A stretch of DNA of 64,000 bases from contig NC_088778.1 in NCBI RefSeq assembly GCF_954871325.1, forward strand, positions 26,645,120 through 26,709,119, written 5' to 3'. Positions 1 to 10,240 of the stretch are shown piece after piece. The notes beneath the pieces were generated by a model that saw only the letters and a program-made list of their open reading frames with translations, searched no databases and was not told the origin of the DNA. The DNA comes from Gordionus sp. m RMFG-2023. Lineage: Eukaryota; Nematomorpha; Gordioida; Chordodea; Parachordodidae. A program made the translations under genes and the position numbers. Numbering within the stretch: position 1 is the stretch's first letter; each line of letters opens with the position of its first letter.

Positions 1-595
1 TCTATAAAGAGCGCACTAAAACACCTTCTCAGCTAACGAAAACTGCCCTATATATTTAAATAAAAATATGAATATGAAGGTAGTATTTCTCTGGAATATT
101 AATTAAAAATATCACATAACTTAGTTAGTATAAAAATTTTATTCATAAATTATTCCACGTTCAAAATTTAACTTTTTTTTAAAAAAAATTCGATTTATAT
201 TATTTAAAAATACGATTTAAATTATTTAAAAATCCAATTTAAATCAAAAAAAATCCACTTGGTTAGTAGATTCAAAATTGACGAATCGAATAGTAATATT
301 TGATTAGATTTTCCAAAAGCCAATTCATTCCATCGTTGTCTACTTATTTTGTTTAATATTTTGTAAAAACATATTTTTTTTGTGATAATCATTTTTTAAA
401 AATTATAATTTAAATCATTTTTTTTTAATATTTCCGATAATTGTGAAGATATTAAAAAAATTTGATCTTATTATATATTTATATTAAAATAACTTAATAA
501 AATAAATTATAGAAGATTTTAAATACGCGTATTTGAGATTTAACAGGACATATATAAATTATTCATGTAAATTTAAATGATTACAGTGTAAGAAC
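1..595. other. A/T-rich non-coding stretch
   Basis: Long A and T runs, no open frame with coding character, and no repeat that I could match elsewhere in the window. Confidence 0.6.
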
Positions 596-890
596 TAGTG
601 ATCTACATCAAGCCTAATTTTTCACTCTGGAAAATTTAAGGTTCTAATTTTTTGTTATATAAAAAATTAATTTTTTTTAAATTTATCCTGCCCAGTCCGA
701 TCCCAAACAAAATTTTATTTTATTTGTCCCGAAAAACCAGACCCTAAAATAAGAATTTGTCCGCCGGGCTCTTTCCGAATTTATTCAAATATAGAACAAT
801 TTAATTTTTTCTTTACAAAATGTAATTATATCATTATTTAAAAATTTAACCCAGCCCAAAAACGAAATTATTTTTTAAAAATAGACCCAG
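596..890 (+). repeat. decayed copy of the TAGTGATCTGCATC repeat family
   Basis: It opens with tagtgatctacatc followed by aagcctaatttttc, matching the left ends at 49677 and near 32796. It then carries the family's gccgggct-type GC patches and the segment ttattcaaatatagaa that is also at 34110 and 49805. The right end is missing. Confidence 0.6.
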
Positions 891-912
891 TGTTACATTT
901 TAAAAATACTCC
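891..912 (+). repeat. isolated end of the TGTAACG transposon family
   Basis: tgttacattttaaaaatact matches the terminal repeat of the elements at 32841 and 35199. It abuts a C-rich patch, as the other copies do. Only about 22-30 bp survive. Confidence 0.5.
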
Positions 913-2185
913 AGTCATAGATATACTCTTTCTTACATATTTAATGAGTACATTCTAGTATGTTTAAATTGCTGGTTCGAATTAGCATGATTTATGGTAG
1001 GGTTTTTGGTCGAAAAAAATGAACTAGATCCAACCCAACCAAATGGGTCGATCTGGTAGACCAAATTCATCGACCCAAGAACAGACCCGAGCACAAACCT
1101 GTTATAATCGTAGAAATATATTTTTATATATATGGGTATATTAAAATATTTATTATTAAAAATGTCAATCATAGAAAAATTATATATATTCTCGGATTAT
1201 TGATAAAAAACGGCATAAATTTTTTCTTGTGAAATTAGAAATAAAGAAAATTAAAGTGTTGTGAGTATTTTATTTTAATTAATTATTTTTTGGCAGTTAT
1301 ATTACAACCTAAAACCAACTTATTAATATAATATTTTGCTCATTCATATTTTTATGCATAGAGGACGAGTATTTCAATATTAGCATAAAAATAATTATCT
1401 TTATAAATTAATGTTTTTTTTTTAATTGTTCTCTTCTTAAACTAAAAATATTTGATAATTTTTACTTTACATTAGAAACTCGAGTTTTGATCGATAAACC
1501 AATTTGAAAAAGAGGATGAGTAGTTCAATTCAATATTATTAAATATTTAAGATTGAAATTTTATTATACTCAAAAAATATGTGTAATATATGTTTCAGAG
1601 TTGTTAAAGTATCTAGATATAAAAATGTAGTATCTGTATCTAGATAGATTTTTTAGAAAGGTATCTGTATCTAGATATTTTTTTAGAGGTATCTGTATCT
1701 GTTTTAGATACTTTTTAAGATACATTTTATATACCCCTTTTTTTATTATAAATAAAAATATTTGTAAAATTTATTTTATTTCATCTGTTTACCACTCTTA
1801 GATGCCTTACTTAAAGGGATTGAGGATAGGTAAATTAATATAATAAATTAAAAATATTTAATAATTCTAGGTTTATTGTGACCTTATTTGAAGATGATAA
1901 TATTATAGCAACCATGCTCCACCCTTTTTTTAAACTTGATTGGACATGGTTGCAAATGGAAGAAAATCTTAATAAAAAAAACAATTGATACAAAGATAAG
2001 CTGGTGAATTATCAAAGTTCAACTGACTGCAAGCAAATAACCTGCCAAAAAAAACAAATAATTTAATTTCAGATTTTTTTCAGTACCCTACAGCAGATAT
2101 AATTTCTAATAATGATTTAAATTTTGATAATCAACAAATTTTAAATAATTTTTTCAAAAATGAATATAGAGATTTTAGCATTTTT

Positions 2186-2520
2186 AAAGAATACCCTGAT
2201 ATAAAATTGTTATTTATTAAATATAACACTACAATTCCTTCAAGCGCCCCTGTGGAAAGACTATTTAATGTTGCTAAAAATGTCTTTACAGATAAACGAG
2301 GATGCCTAAATGATCAAAATTTTGAAAATATTTTATTACTGAAATCCAGAGTTGTTAAAAGATACTTTTTAAATGGATCTAGATACAGACACATCGTCTA
2401 AAATATATCTAGATACCGATATTTTAATCAAAAATCTATCTAGATACATATACAGATACCACATTTTTATATCTAGATTAGATCTTTTAACAACTCTGCT
2501 GAAATCTAATAATTATTTAT
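2186..2520 (+). pseudogene. hAT transposase C-terminal (dimerisation) relic
   Basis: The frame reads TIPSSAPVERLFNVAK, the conserved hAT C-terminal motif (typically SSAxxERxFS), then FENILLLKS. The open frame appears to run on to 2401 only because a 152-bp MITE was inserted after the LKS codons; across the insertion the host sequence continues as NNYL and a stop, a normal hAT C-terminus. The catalytic core is missing, so the element cannot supply its own transposase. Confidence 0.85.
2347..2498. mobile_element. 152-bp hAT MITE nested in a hAT of the same terminal family
   Basis: The ends are cagagttgttaaaagat and atcttttaacaactctg. The flanks are exact 8-bp duplications ctgaaatc (2339-2346 and 2499-2506). 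The interior is made of tatctagatac-type repeats, as in the ends of the parent element. It therefore inserted into the coding region of a transposon with the same termini. Confidence 0.92.
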
Positions 2521-3435
2521 AATTATTTAATCATATATTTTCATATATTATATTAAAATCATTATTTTAGTTATATTCTGATAAATGTTATATCGCGTCA
2601 ATAAATTTTTTAGCTCATTTCATGAATTTTCACAATATAAAATTTAGCTTTATGAGAGCATAATAAAAAATGTATCTGTATACAGATACATTTAAAAATT
2701 GTATCTGTATCTTGATAACTTTTTAGACGCTGTATCTGTATCTGTATCTAGATAACTTTTGAGACTATGTACCTGTATCTGTATCTAGATCCATATAAAA
2801 AGTATCTTTTAACAACTCTGATATGTTTATTTAATTAATAATTGTTGGGGTCTGACCTAAAGTGGTAAAAATTGGATAAGGCTCAAGCCGATTAGCTGAG
2901 TTGTCTCAGGAGTTGGCATTAGTCAGTTCAGGAATTGATTCTAGTAGTCCCAATAGTTGGCTCGAGTTTAATTTTGAGCCGAAATGTATTTATTTCTTAT
3001 TTAACTTTAATTCACTAATAGATATTACGACAATAATTAATTGCGTAATATATAAACTAAAAATTGCCTTCCCATAACGTTTTGCAATATAGGTTATCCA
3101 AAAAATTTCAAGAATATATCCTCTAGGGGGTGGTTCTAGCTGATCCCTGCTCACAAGTATCGATGGATAGATCCTTCAATTCACTATGATTAAGTAACTC
3201 AATTACGAACTAGATTGGACAAATGTACTTTAGAAGATATTTTAATCATCAAACTTAATAAAAAAAATTGTTTTTATGTGGGCTAAGTATGAAATAACTG
3301 TAAACAGGGACGAATCCAATCATATAAAACCTAGATTGTCAATATAAATATAAAAATCGAATACGGGAGACCGGGGTTATATTGATCTATAAAAAATTGG
3401 ATTGTTATAAAAAATAGGCATATTGATATAAAAAT

Positions 3436-4367
3436 CAGAGACCTGCAGGCATGGCCCTAAGCCCGGCCAGGCCCGGGCTGTATTTTAAAATTTTAAAATA
3501 TACCCGAGCCGTGCCTGAAAATTTTTTAAAAAAATACTCGGGCCGGGCCGTATTTTTTTTTAAAATTTATACAACATTAATTATTATAATCGTCAATTAG
3601 ATATGGTTAAAATGATTATATATAGTTATGATTAATATAATGTTTGGTGAAAGTTAACACTAGCTAACACTCATAGTATCTATTACATAATAAAATTATA
3701 GTTTTCCTGCCATGGAATAAATACGCAAAGGAAATACATTATTATATAATATATGTTATATTTTTTATTAATTACATTTTAATTTTCTTTATAAATACAT
3801 AGTATATTCTAAAAATATTATTTACATAAATTTTTTATAGTATTAATTTGTAATATACTAAATATCTGTTTAGAATTAAAAAAAATATGTGTTAAACGGC
3901 TCGTTTTGAGCCGATTTTTAAAAAAAGTGTTTTATCCAGAAAAATATTGTTCAAGCGTGAAAATTTTGCTCATAGAAGGAGCAAAGGTCTAGACATATAG
4001 CATCGAAATTTCGAAGCTTAGTTAAAATTTTTTAGCAATATATTGAGTTAGCCGTTTTTAAAAATTGGCTCAAAACGAGCCGTTTAACAACATTAGCTAA
4101 TATACTTGCTTAGCCGAAAAATATGATAAAATACGAAATAATGAATTTTTTGTATATACCAGGTCGAATATAATTTTAAAAAATTCCGAGCCGGGCCTAA
4201 AAAAAAATTTTTTTTAAAACGAGGCCGGACCGGGCCCCAAAAAAATTTTTTTTTAAATATTCGGGCCGGGCCGTAAAAAATTTTTGAAAAAAAAATCCGG
4301 GCCGGGCTAAGCCAAAAATTTTTTAATCTGGGCCGGGCCGTACAAATGGTACCTCTGCAGGTCTCTG
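3436..4367. mobile_element. GGCC-rich hAT-type MITE with exact 8-bp duplication
   Basis: Left end cagagacctgcagg and right end cctctgcaggtctctg are inverted repeats. The flanks are identical ataaaaat (3428-3435 and 4368-4375). The body alternates cgggccgggcc patches with A/T runs. A palindromic MITE is inserted at 3886-4095. Relatives are at 15464 and 46657. No coding capacity is visible. Confidence 0.9.
3886..4095. mobile_element. palindromic MITE (TTGTTAAACGG family), nested copy
   Basis: gttaaacggctcgttttgag is mirrored by ctcaaaacgagccgtttaac at the other end. The inner motifs ttagccgtttttaaaaa and the central section with gagcaaaggtctagacatat are shared with the copies at 14372, 18350, 42751, 63019 and 63677. 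I did not find a clean target duplication here. Confidence 0.8.
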
Positions 4368-4375
4368 ATAAAAAT

Positions 4376-4438
4376 ACAAATTTTTTAATCTGGGCCGGGC
4401 CGGGCCGTACAAATGGTACCTCTGCAGCTGATAAAAAT
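4376..4438. repeat. partial tandem copy of the preceding element's right end and flank
   Basis: The segment ttttttaatctgggccgggc through tacctctgcag and the flank ataaaaatac is repeated directly after 4367-4375. It lacks the middle of the end sequence. It is a local duplication rather than a second insertion. Confidence 0.7.
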
Positions 4439-6330
4439 ACCGAGTTTAGATAAGATATCTCTATTTTTTAAGACAATACTATACTAGTCATGGTGAATAA
4501 TTGAATATATATAAGTTAAATTGCTAAAATAATTAATTAAAAATTTATAAAGAATTAAATAAATATTCAGAATAAAACTAGTGTTTTGTACATAGATCTG
4601 CCCGATTTTTTTCAATATTTATAATTATCTTTATAAAAATAAATAATTGTTTTGTTAAACAAAAATATCATGGTTTGTCAAGTGATAACTACTATTTTTT
4701 ATTTATTTTTAATTTAATGGCTCATAAAAATTTCATCAAAACTTATCAAAAATCATAAGATTTTGGAACTATATAGTGTTCTTATATAGATTGGATAACA
4801 ATGTTTTACCTAATAATAAATTTATGTTTCTATATATAAAATAATTCTATTTCGTTTTACGCAAAGATCGGAGAAGTTTTTTTTATAGATTCAATCCAAA
4901 TAAAAATTCTTTAGTGTTAAAAAGTACGATATTTTCTGAAATTTATCATTATTGACATTCTGTCGTTCTCTATATTATTAGTTTTAAGCAAAAAATACAA
5001 TTATTGCTGAAATCCGAGTCCATTTAGATTGAAAATTTTATTAATTAAGGAGTTAGAAAAATGTGAGTCCCACTTTTTTTTTGATGATTTTAAAATTAGT
5101 ATCTCTTAACTTTGTAACAATTTCACTAAAATTATTTTATTCTAAGACATTATATATAATTATTCACAAATATTAATAACGAATTCCATTCAAAATCTTA
5201 TAGAAATAAAAATGAATATCATAACTCAAAAGATAACGTTGTTTAATAAATTTTTATTAAGTTGGATGATTAGAATATCGTCTTAAGTACATTTGTCCAA
5301 CCTATTTCGTAATGGGGTTATCGTAGTGCACTGAAGGTTCTTTCCATCAATATTTGCGATATAAGATCAGCTAGAACTACTATTTTGATAGTTTCTTGAA
5401 ATTTTTTGGATAGCCAATATTGAAAAATATTTTGATGGGAAAGTAACTTTGGCTATATAGCAATTAATTTTTGTCGTAATATCCATTAGCGAATTAGAGT
5501 TAAATAACAAATAAATATATTTCGGCTCAAAATCAAACTCGAGCCAACTATTGGGCCAACTAACTGGAGCCAAATATTAGGACGAATCCAACTCCTGAGC
5601 CGGCTCGAGCCAAAGCCAACTCATATAGTGGGTTTGAGCCTTAGCCAATTTTTACGACTTTATGTCATACCCGAAATTATTAATTAAATAAACATATATT
5701 ACCCGCATTTTTTTGATGATATATGAATTATAAATATCTAAAAACCTATAAATACTTATAATAAAGTTAACCCAGTCCTAGAAAATAATTATTTCGAATT
5801 CGATGTTAATTATTTAATTAATATGGAATTTAAATTACTCTTCCTCTATTTTTTTAATTTGGGTTGTCGATAACAACTCGAGTGTGCGACTCGATTTGCT
5901 AGTTTAAAGTAAAAATTATACAATACTTTTGATATGAACGTTATATAGGACGTTATATGAAACTAATATATTCTTTTTTTAATGCGATAATTATATCTAT
6001 GCGAATATTGAAATACTCGTCCTCAAGTTCAAGTTTTTTTGGGTTCCCGATAACAACTCGAGTTGCTAGTTTAAAGTAAAATTTGTTCAATATTTCCAAA
6101 TTATAGAAAGAGAACAGTATTTTAAAAAAGGAATCTAATACTATTAAACATAATTATTTCTATGATAATATTGAAATATTCGTCCTCTATGCATAAAAAT
6201 ATGATTATCAAAATGTTCGCAATAAAAATATTTGGCGATGCTCAGGCCTTTGGATTTGGTGGACCAGATCGACCCATTTGGTTGGGTTGGTTCATTTTTT
6301 CGACCAAGAACCAGGGTCGTGGTCGTATAA

Positions 6331-7041
6331 AACCAACTTATTTAACCACACTACTACATTCATAACATATTTTTTTTTAAATGACTATTGATTTAAAAAC
6401 AAGTAAAAATTTATTTTTTAAAACATAATATTTATAGATTTTGATGAGATACAAAAACATATACTATTAAAAAGTAACATCTACACATGGCAGGTAATAA
6501 CGAAGAAAAAAAAAATATGCGAGTTAAAATGTCCAGATATTTACAAAATATTTATAAAATTTGATGTGATGCAAAAATATATACTATTCAAAAAGTATCA
6601 TTTATATATGTAACAATGGAAAGAAAATAAATCTCAGTATTAAAATCTTTAGATATTTGCAGACCTCTAGTAAGAACTTTAAAACTAAATTTTTATAAAA
6701 TATAATTTCAAGTAATTTGTAATAAACTATAGAAATAATTCCGCGAGATGGAGTATTTGAAGAAATAAATCAATAATTAAACCAACAAAATCAAATATTT
6801 ATAAAATTTTAGGCGTTTTCTTCTTACACAATAAATCATATTGGTATTATTAATAGTTCTTTAGATATTCCCTGAGAAAATATTTAAACGAATAGTTTTC
6901 ATTAAAATCCAGCAAACTTTTCATTATTCGAAAAACATCAAAATATACAAACTTTCAAAACTTCAATGAAAATAAATAATCTATTTTAAATTTAAAAATA
7001 AAAACATGTCTAATAAGAAAGTTAATTAATATTAAAATTAA
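6331..7041. repeat. A/T-rich stretch with an imperfect duplication
   Basis: No gene seen. About 6415-6500 and 6540-6625 share the order: aatatttataga/aaatt, then ttgatg-gatacaaaaa/gatgcaaaaa, then atatactatt. They look like two diverged copies of a unit of roughly 120 bp. Confidence 0.45.
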
Positions 7042-7578
7042 ATGATAGTTAATTAACATGAAAATTAGAATTAAGAAAGTTAATTAATATTAAAATTAAA
7101 TGATAGTTAATTAATATGAAAATTAGAATTAAATTGAAAATAAATTAATTAATAAAAAGTTATTTCATATGAAAATTAAAATTAATTAAATTGAAAATTT
7201 CCTTACCTTGATTAATTAAATGTTTTCTTGGTATATTCTTTGTTAACTAAATATTTTCTTGATCTATCTTATAATTTAAGAATTTCCATTAATTATATAA
7301 TTCCTTGGTCTCTTTATTGATTAAATATTTTTCTCGTATCTTCAATAATTTTTCCAAATATTAAATCATCTTCTTACAAAAACCAATTAATGAATAAAAA
7401 TCCTTTTCCTTTGTTGCCACTGTATTTCTTTTCACAAAAATCAACAAAATACATGGCTAACAACAGGTTCATAATAATATATATTATAATAATTAATATT
7501 ATCGTTTAATACAATTATAAATAATCATTTAAGATATTACAACACGTCCACCCTATTAAGGTTTAGTGTATATAATCT

Positions 7579-8136
7579 TCAATCTTCTTCTTCCAACAAT
7601 GTCATTTCTTCTAAATGACTCATGATATACCCCATCTCCCATTCACCTCTCATTTCACCCAATAATTCCTCTTCTTCCTTCTGTATCCGTATATCTTTAT
7701 CTTTAGTCATACTCGCTAATGTTCCTTTCTCTGATCTTATATTCACTTTATTGACAATTTCTGTACATCTATCCTTGACACCTAAAGGATACTTTTCAAA
7801 TTGAAACTTTCTAGAATCTATTTTACATCTTTGTATTCTTTTCTTTCTATTCCTGAATCTCTTTCCTTGACACTGAATCTTTACATGTCCCCACCTTCTA
7901 CAACGAAAACATTGACGCGTCCGTCTTATATCACATCTGTTCGACAACATACATTCTTCTTCTCTTTCATCTTCCAGCAATTTCTCCCACGTTATCCTCG
8001 TGTTTCCTTTCATTTGTTGTCTCCATCTATCCTCCCACTTCATCGATAACGGATAATAATTCATGGGTAATATCACATTCTTCATGATGTGTGTCTTGAA
8101 ATGCAAGTATGAAACCTTTGCCATCAAATCTTTCAA
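7579..8136 (-). pseudogene. zinc-knuckle ORF of the fossil LTR element, left arm
   Basis: A 185-residue frame, highly basic in its middle part. It contains one CCHC knuckle, CFRCRRWGHVKIQC (C-x2-C-x4-H-x4-C), at about residues 76-89, and ends in a run of acidic residues. It lies between the integrase tail and the LTR, where Ty3/Gypsy elements keep an extra or env-like frame rather than gag. I do not recognise the rest of the protein. A displaced gag-type knuckle is the alternative. Confidence 0.6.
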
Positions 8137-8215
8137 AAATGCAAAAATAAATATATATACCTTCCCCCTCCCAGCTCTATGTATAAATTATTCTATTCTA
8201 AGCTTTATGTATAAA

Positions 8216-8538
8216 TTATTCTATTCTAATTTTCATTTGATCATGGTGACGAATACCCTCCGTCCCATTTTCAAATCCTATACGATTTAATTTTTTTCCT
8301 AAATTTTCCATTACTATCCCTCTTTCCCATAATTTATCCTTATTGTTATAACATCTAGCCCATACTATTTGACCCACATGATATAATGGACTATTGGTCT
8401 TATTTGATAAAACCTCTATATCACATTTTGGTTTTATAAGATCTAATAGTACTTTCGTCCTTCTTCCCAAAAATCTTTCAGTTGGAGTAAAACCTCCACT
8501 GTTTTTGGAATTATTATAATATAATTGTGCAATCCACA
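8216..8538 (-). pseudogene. integrase C-terminal remnant of the fossil Ty3/Gypsy-like element
   Basis: The frame reads GGFTPTERFLGRRTKVLLDL and later HVGQIVWARCYNNKDKLWE, the pattern of the integrase tail of K02A2.6-type Ty3/Gypsy elements (GRRxRTxLDLL, then a VWxRNY...KW chromo-like fold). Only this tail remains, spanning the palindrome's spacer and the start of the left arm. Confidence 0.75.
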
Positions 8539-8645
8539 GAGGGTATTCGTCACCATGATCAAATGAAAATTAGAATAGAATAATTTATACATAAAGCTTA
8601 GAATAGAATAATTTATACATAGAGCTGGGAGGGATTTTTGCATTT

Positions 8646-9143
8646 TTGAAAGATTTGATGGCAAAGGTTTCATACTTGCATTTCAAGACACACATCATGA
8701 AGAATGTGATATTATCCATGAATTATTATCCGTTATCGATGAAGTGGGAGGATAGATGGAGACAACAAATGAAAGGAAACACGAGGATAACGTGGGAGAA
8801 ATTGCTGGAAGATGAAAGAGAAGAAGAATGTATGTTGTCGAACAGATGTGATATAAGACGGACGCGTCAATGTTTTCGTTGTAGAAGGTGGGGACATGTA
8901 AAGATTCAGTGTCAAGGAAAGAGATTCACGAATAGAAAGAAAAGAATACAAAGATGTAAAATAGATTCTAGAAGGTTTCAATTTGAAAAGTATCCTTTAG
9001 GTGTCAAGGATAGATGTACAGAAATTGTCAATAAAGTGAATATAAGATCAGAGAAAGGAACATTAGCGAGTATGACTAAAGATAAAGATATATGGATACA
9101 GAAGGAAGAAGAGGAATTATTGGGTGAATGGGGTATATCATGA
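8646..9143 (+). pseudogene. zinc-knuckle ORF of the fossil LTR element, right arm
   Basis: The mirror-image copy of the left-arm frame: the same start, the same CCHC knuckle and nearly the same sequence over about 160 residues, with a shorter open end. It faces away from the left copy. Part of a broken element. Confidence 0.6.
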
Positions 9144-9859
9144 GTCATTTAGAAGAAATGACATTGTTGGAAGAAGAAGATTTAAGATTATATACACTAA
9201 ACCTTAATAGGGTGGACGTGTTGTAATATCTTAAATGATTATTTATAATTGTATTAAAACGATAATATTAATTATTATAATATATATATATATTATGAGC
9301 CTGTTGTTAGCCATGTATTTTGTTGATTTTTGTGAAAAGAAATACAGTGGCAACAAAGGAAAAGGATTTTTATTCATTAATTGGTTTTTGTAAGAAGAAG
9401 ATTTAATATTTGGAAAAATTATTGAAGATACGAGAAAAATATTTAATCAATAAAGAGACCAAGGAATTATATAATTAATGGAAATTCTTAAATTATAAGA
9501 TAGATCAAGAAAATATTTAGTTAACAAAGAATATACCAAGAAAACATTTAATTAATCATGGTAAGGAAATTTTCAATTTAATTTATTTTCAGTTTAATTT
9601 TAATTTTCATATGAAATAACTTTTTATTAATTAATTTATTTTCAATTTAATTCTAATTTTCATATTAATTAACTATCATTTAATTTTAATATTAATTAAC
9701 TTTCTTAATTCTAATTTTCATATTAATTAACTATCATTATATATATTATAATAATTAATTTTATCGTTTTAATACAATTATAAATAATCATTTAAGATAT
9801 TACAACAATGTCCAAAACATATTTTCTAGAAAAATTTTATAAATTTATTCATTAAAATT

Positions 9860-10240
9860 TTAACATTTGCGAAAGTTTCGAAACTTTTACAATTCTTCAA
9901 TTTTTTGGAGTTGGACACATTACACACACATATATATGTCGTATTTTGGATATCGAATCCATTGGGGTTTGGAATCTCTCAATTTAATATCATTTACTGA
10001 GGGGCCATTTTTAAAACATAGAAATTTAATTTGGCAGGAAATGCATTCCAATTTGTGTAGACTGTAGAGCACCTCCCCTACTTCACATACCGAATTTCAG
10101 ACAATTTATTCAACAGTTCAAGGCGAAATTGTATGGGTACTTTATACATTGAAATACATTTCTGGCCAAATCAGATGATTTAAATATCATGAATTTAACA
10201 TTGAAGGATTCCAAATCCCGATACGACATATCGTGGGGTG
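9860..10240. repeat. foldback-type repeat, related to 13745-14345
   Basis: gtcgtattttggatatcgaa near 9938 is loosely mirrored by gatacgacatatcg near 10220. The order 'aatctctc, then actga-ggccattt, then ggaaatg-attcca' is shared with 13970-14045. No coding sequence with support. Confidence 0.5.

Larger units (their letters stand above)
1596..2820 (+). mobile_element. hAT-superfamily transposon, internally deleted, with exact 8-bp target duplication
   Basis: The left end cagagttgttaaagtatcta and the right end ttttaacaactctg are inverted repeats. The flanks are the identical 8-mers atatgttt (1588-1595 and 2821-2828), the hAT target-duplication length. The subterminal regions repeat gtatctgtatctagat many times in both orientations. 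Two stretches of transposase remain: a part near 1870-1960 (ending HPFFKLDW) and the C-terminal dimerisation region from 2200 on. It is inserted in the left arm of the larger inverted repeat. It carries a nested MITE at 2347-2498. Related copies are at 16085 and 58445. Confidence 0.9.
990..6330. mobile_element. large inverted-repeat (foldback-like) element, interrupted by hAT insertions
   Basis: The left arm (990-1595 and 2829-about 3270) is the reverse complement of the right arm (about 5225-6330). Matching pairs include gggtttttggtcgaaaaaaa with its complement near 6295, aaatgggtcgatctgg near 1040 with ccagatcgacccattt near 6270, and the ggctcgag/ctcgagcc patch at about 2960 and 5540. Once the nested hAT at 1596-2820 is removed the arms are 1.05-1.1 kb each. 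The arms are diverged, so this is an old element. I see no transposase in it and cannot assign a superfamily; a MULE-like or foldback element, or a simple inverted duplication, are all possible. Confidence 0.65.
7042..9808. mobile_element. fossil Ty3/Gypsy-like LTR element, 3' part duplicated head-to-head
   Basis: The left arm (about 7042-8260) and the right arm (8539-about 9737) are reverse complements of each other over about 1.2 kb, with a 278-bp spacer (8261-8538). Parts, reading outwards from the spacer on the minus strand: the end of an integrase, an open frame with a zinc knuckle, a purine-rich tract (tagggtggacg on the coding strand) and an LTR-like sequence starting tgttgtaatatc. An extra inverted LTR start lies at about 9740-9808. 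No capsid, reverse transcriptase or front half of integrase is present, so the element is broken and incomplete. The two arms are very similar to each other, so the duplication is younger than most repeats here, or the arms have been homogenised. Confidence 0.75.

Noticed and set aside
7622-8049. Frames opposite to the zinc-knuckle ORF
   Set aside because: Antisense shadows of the left-arm frame. The same holds for 8733-8981 in the right arm.
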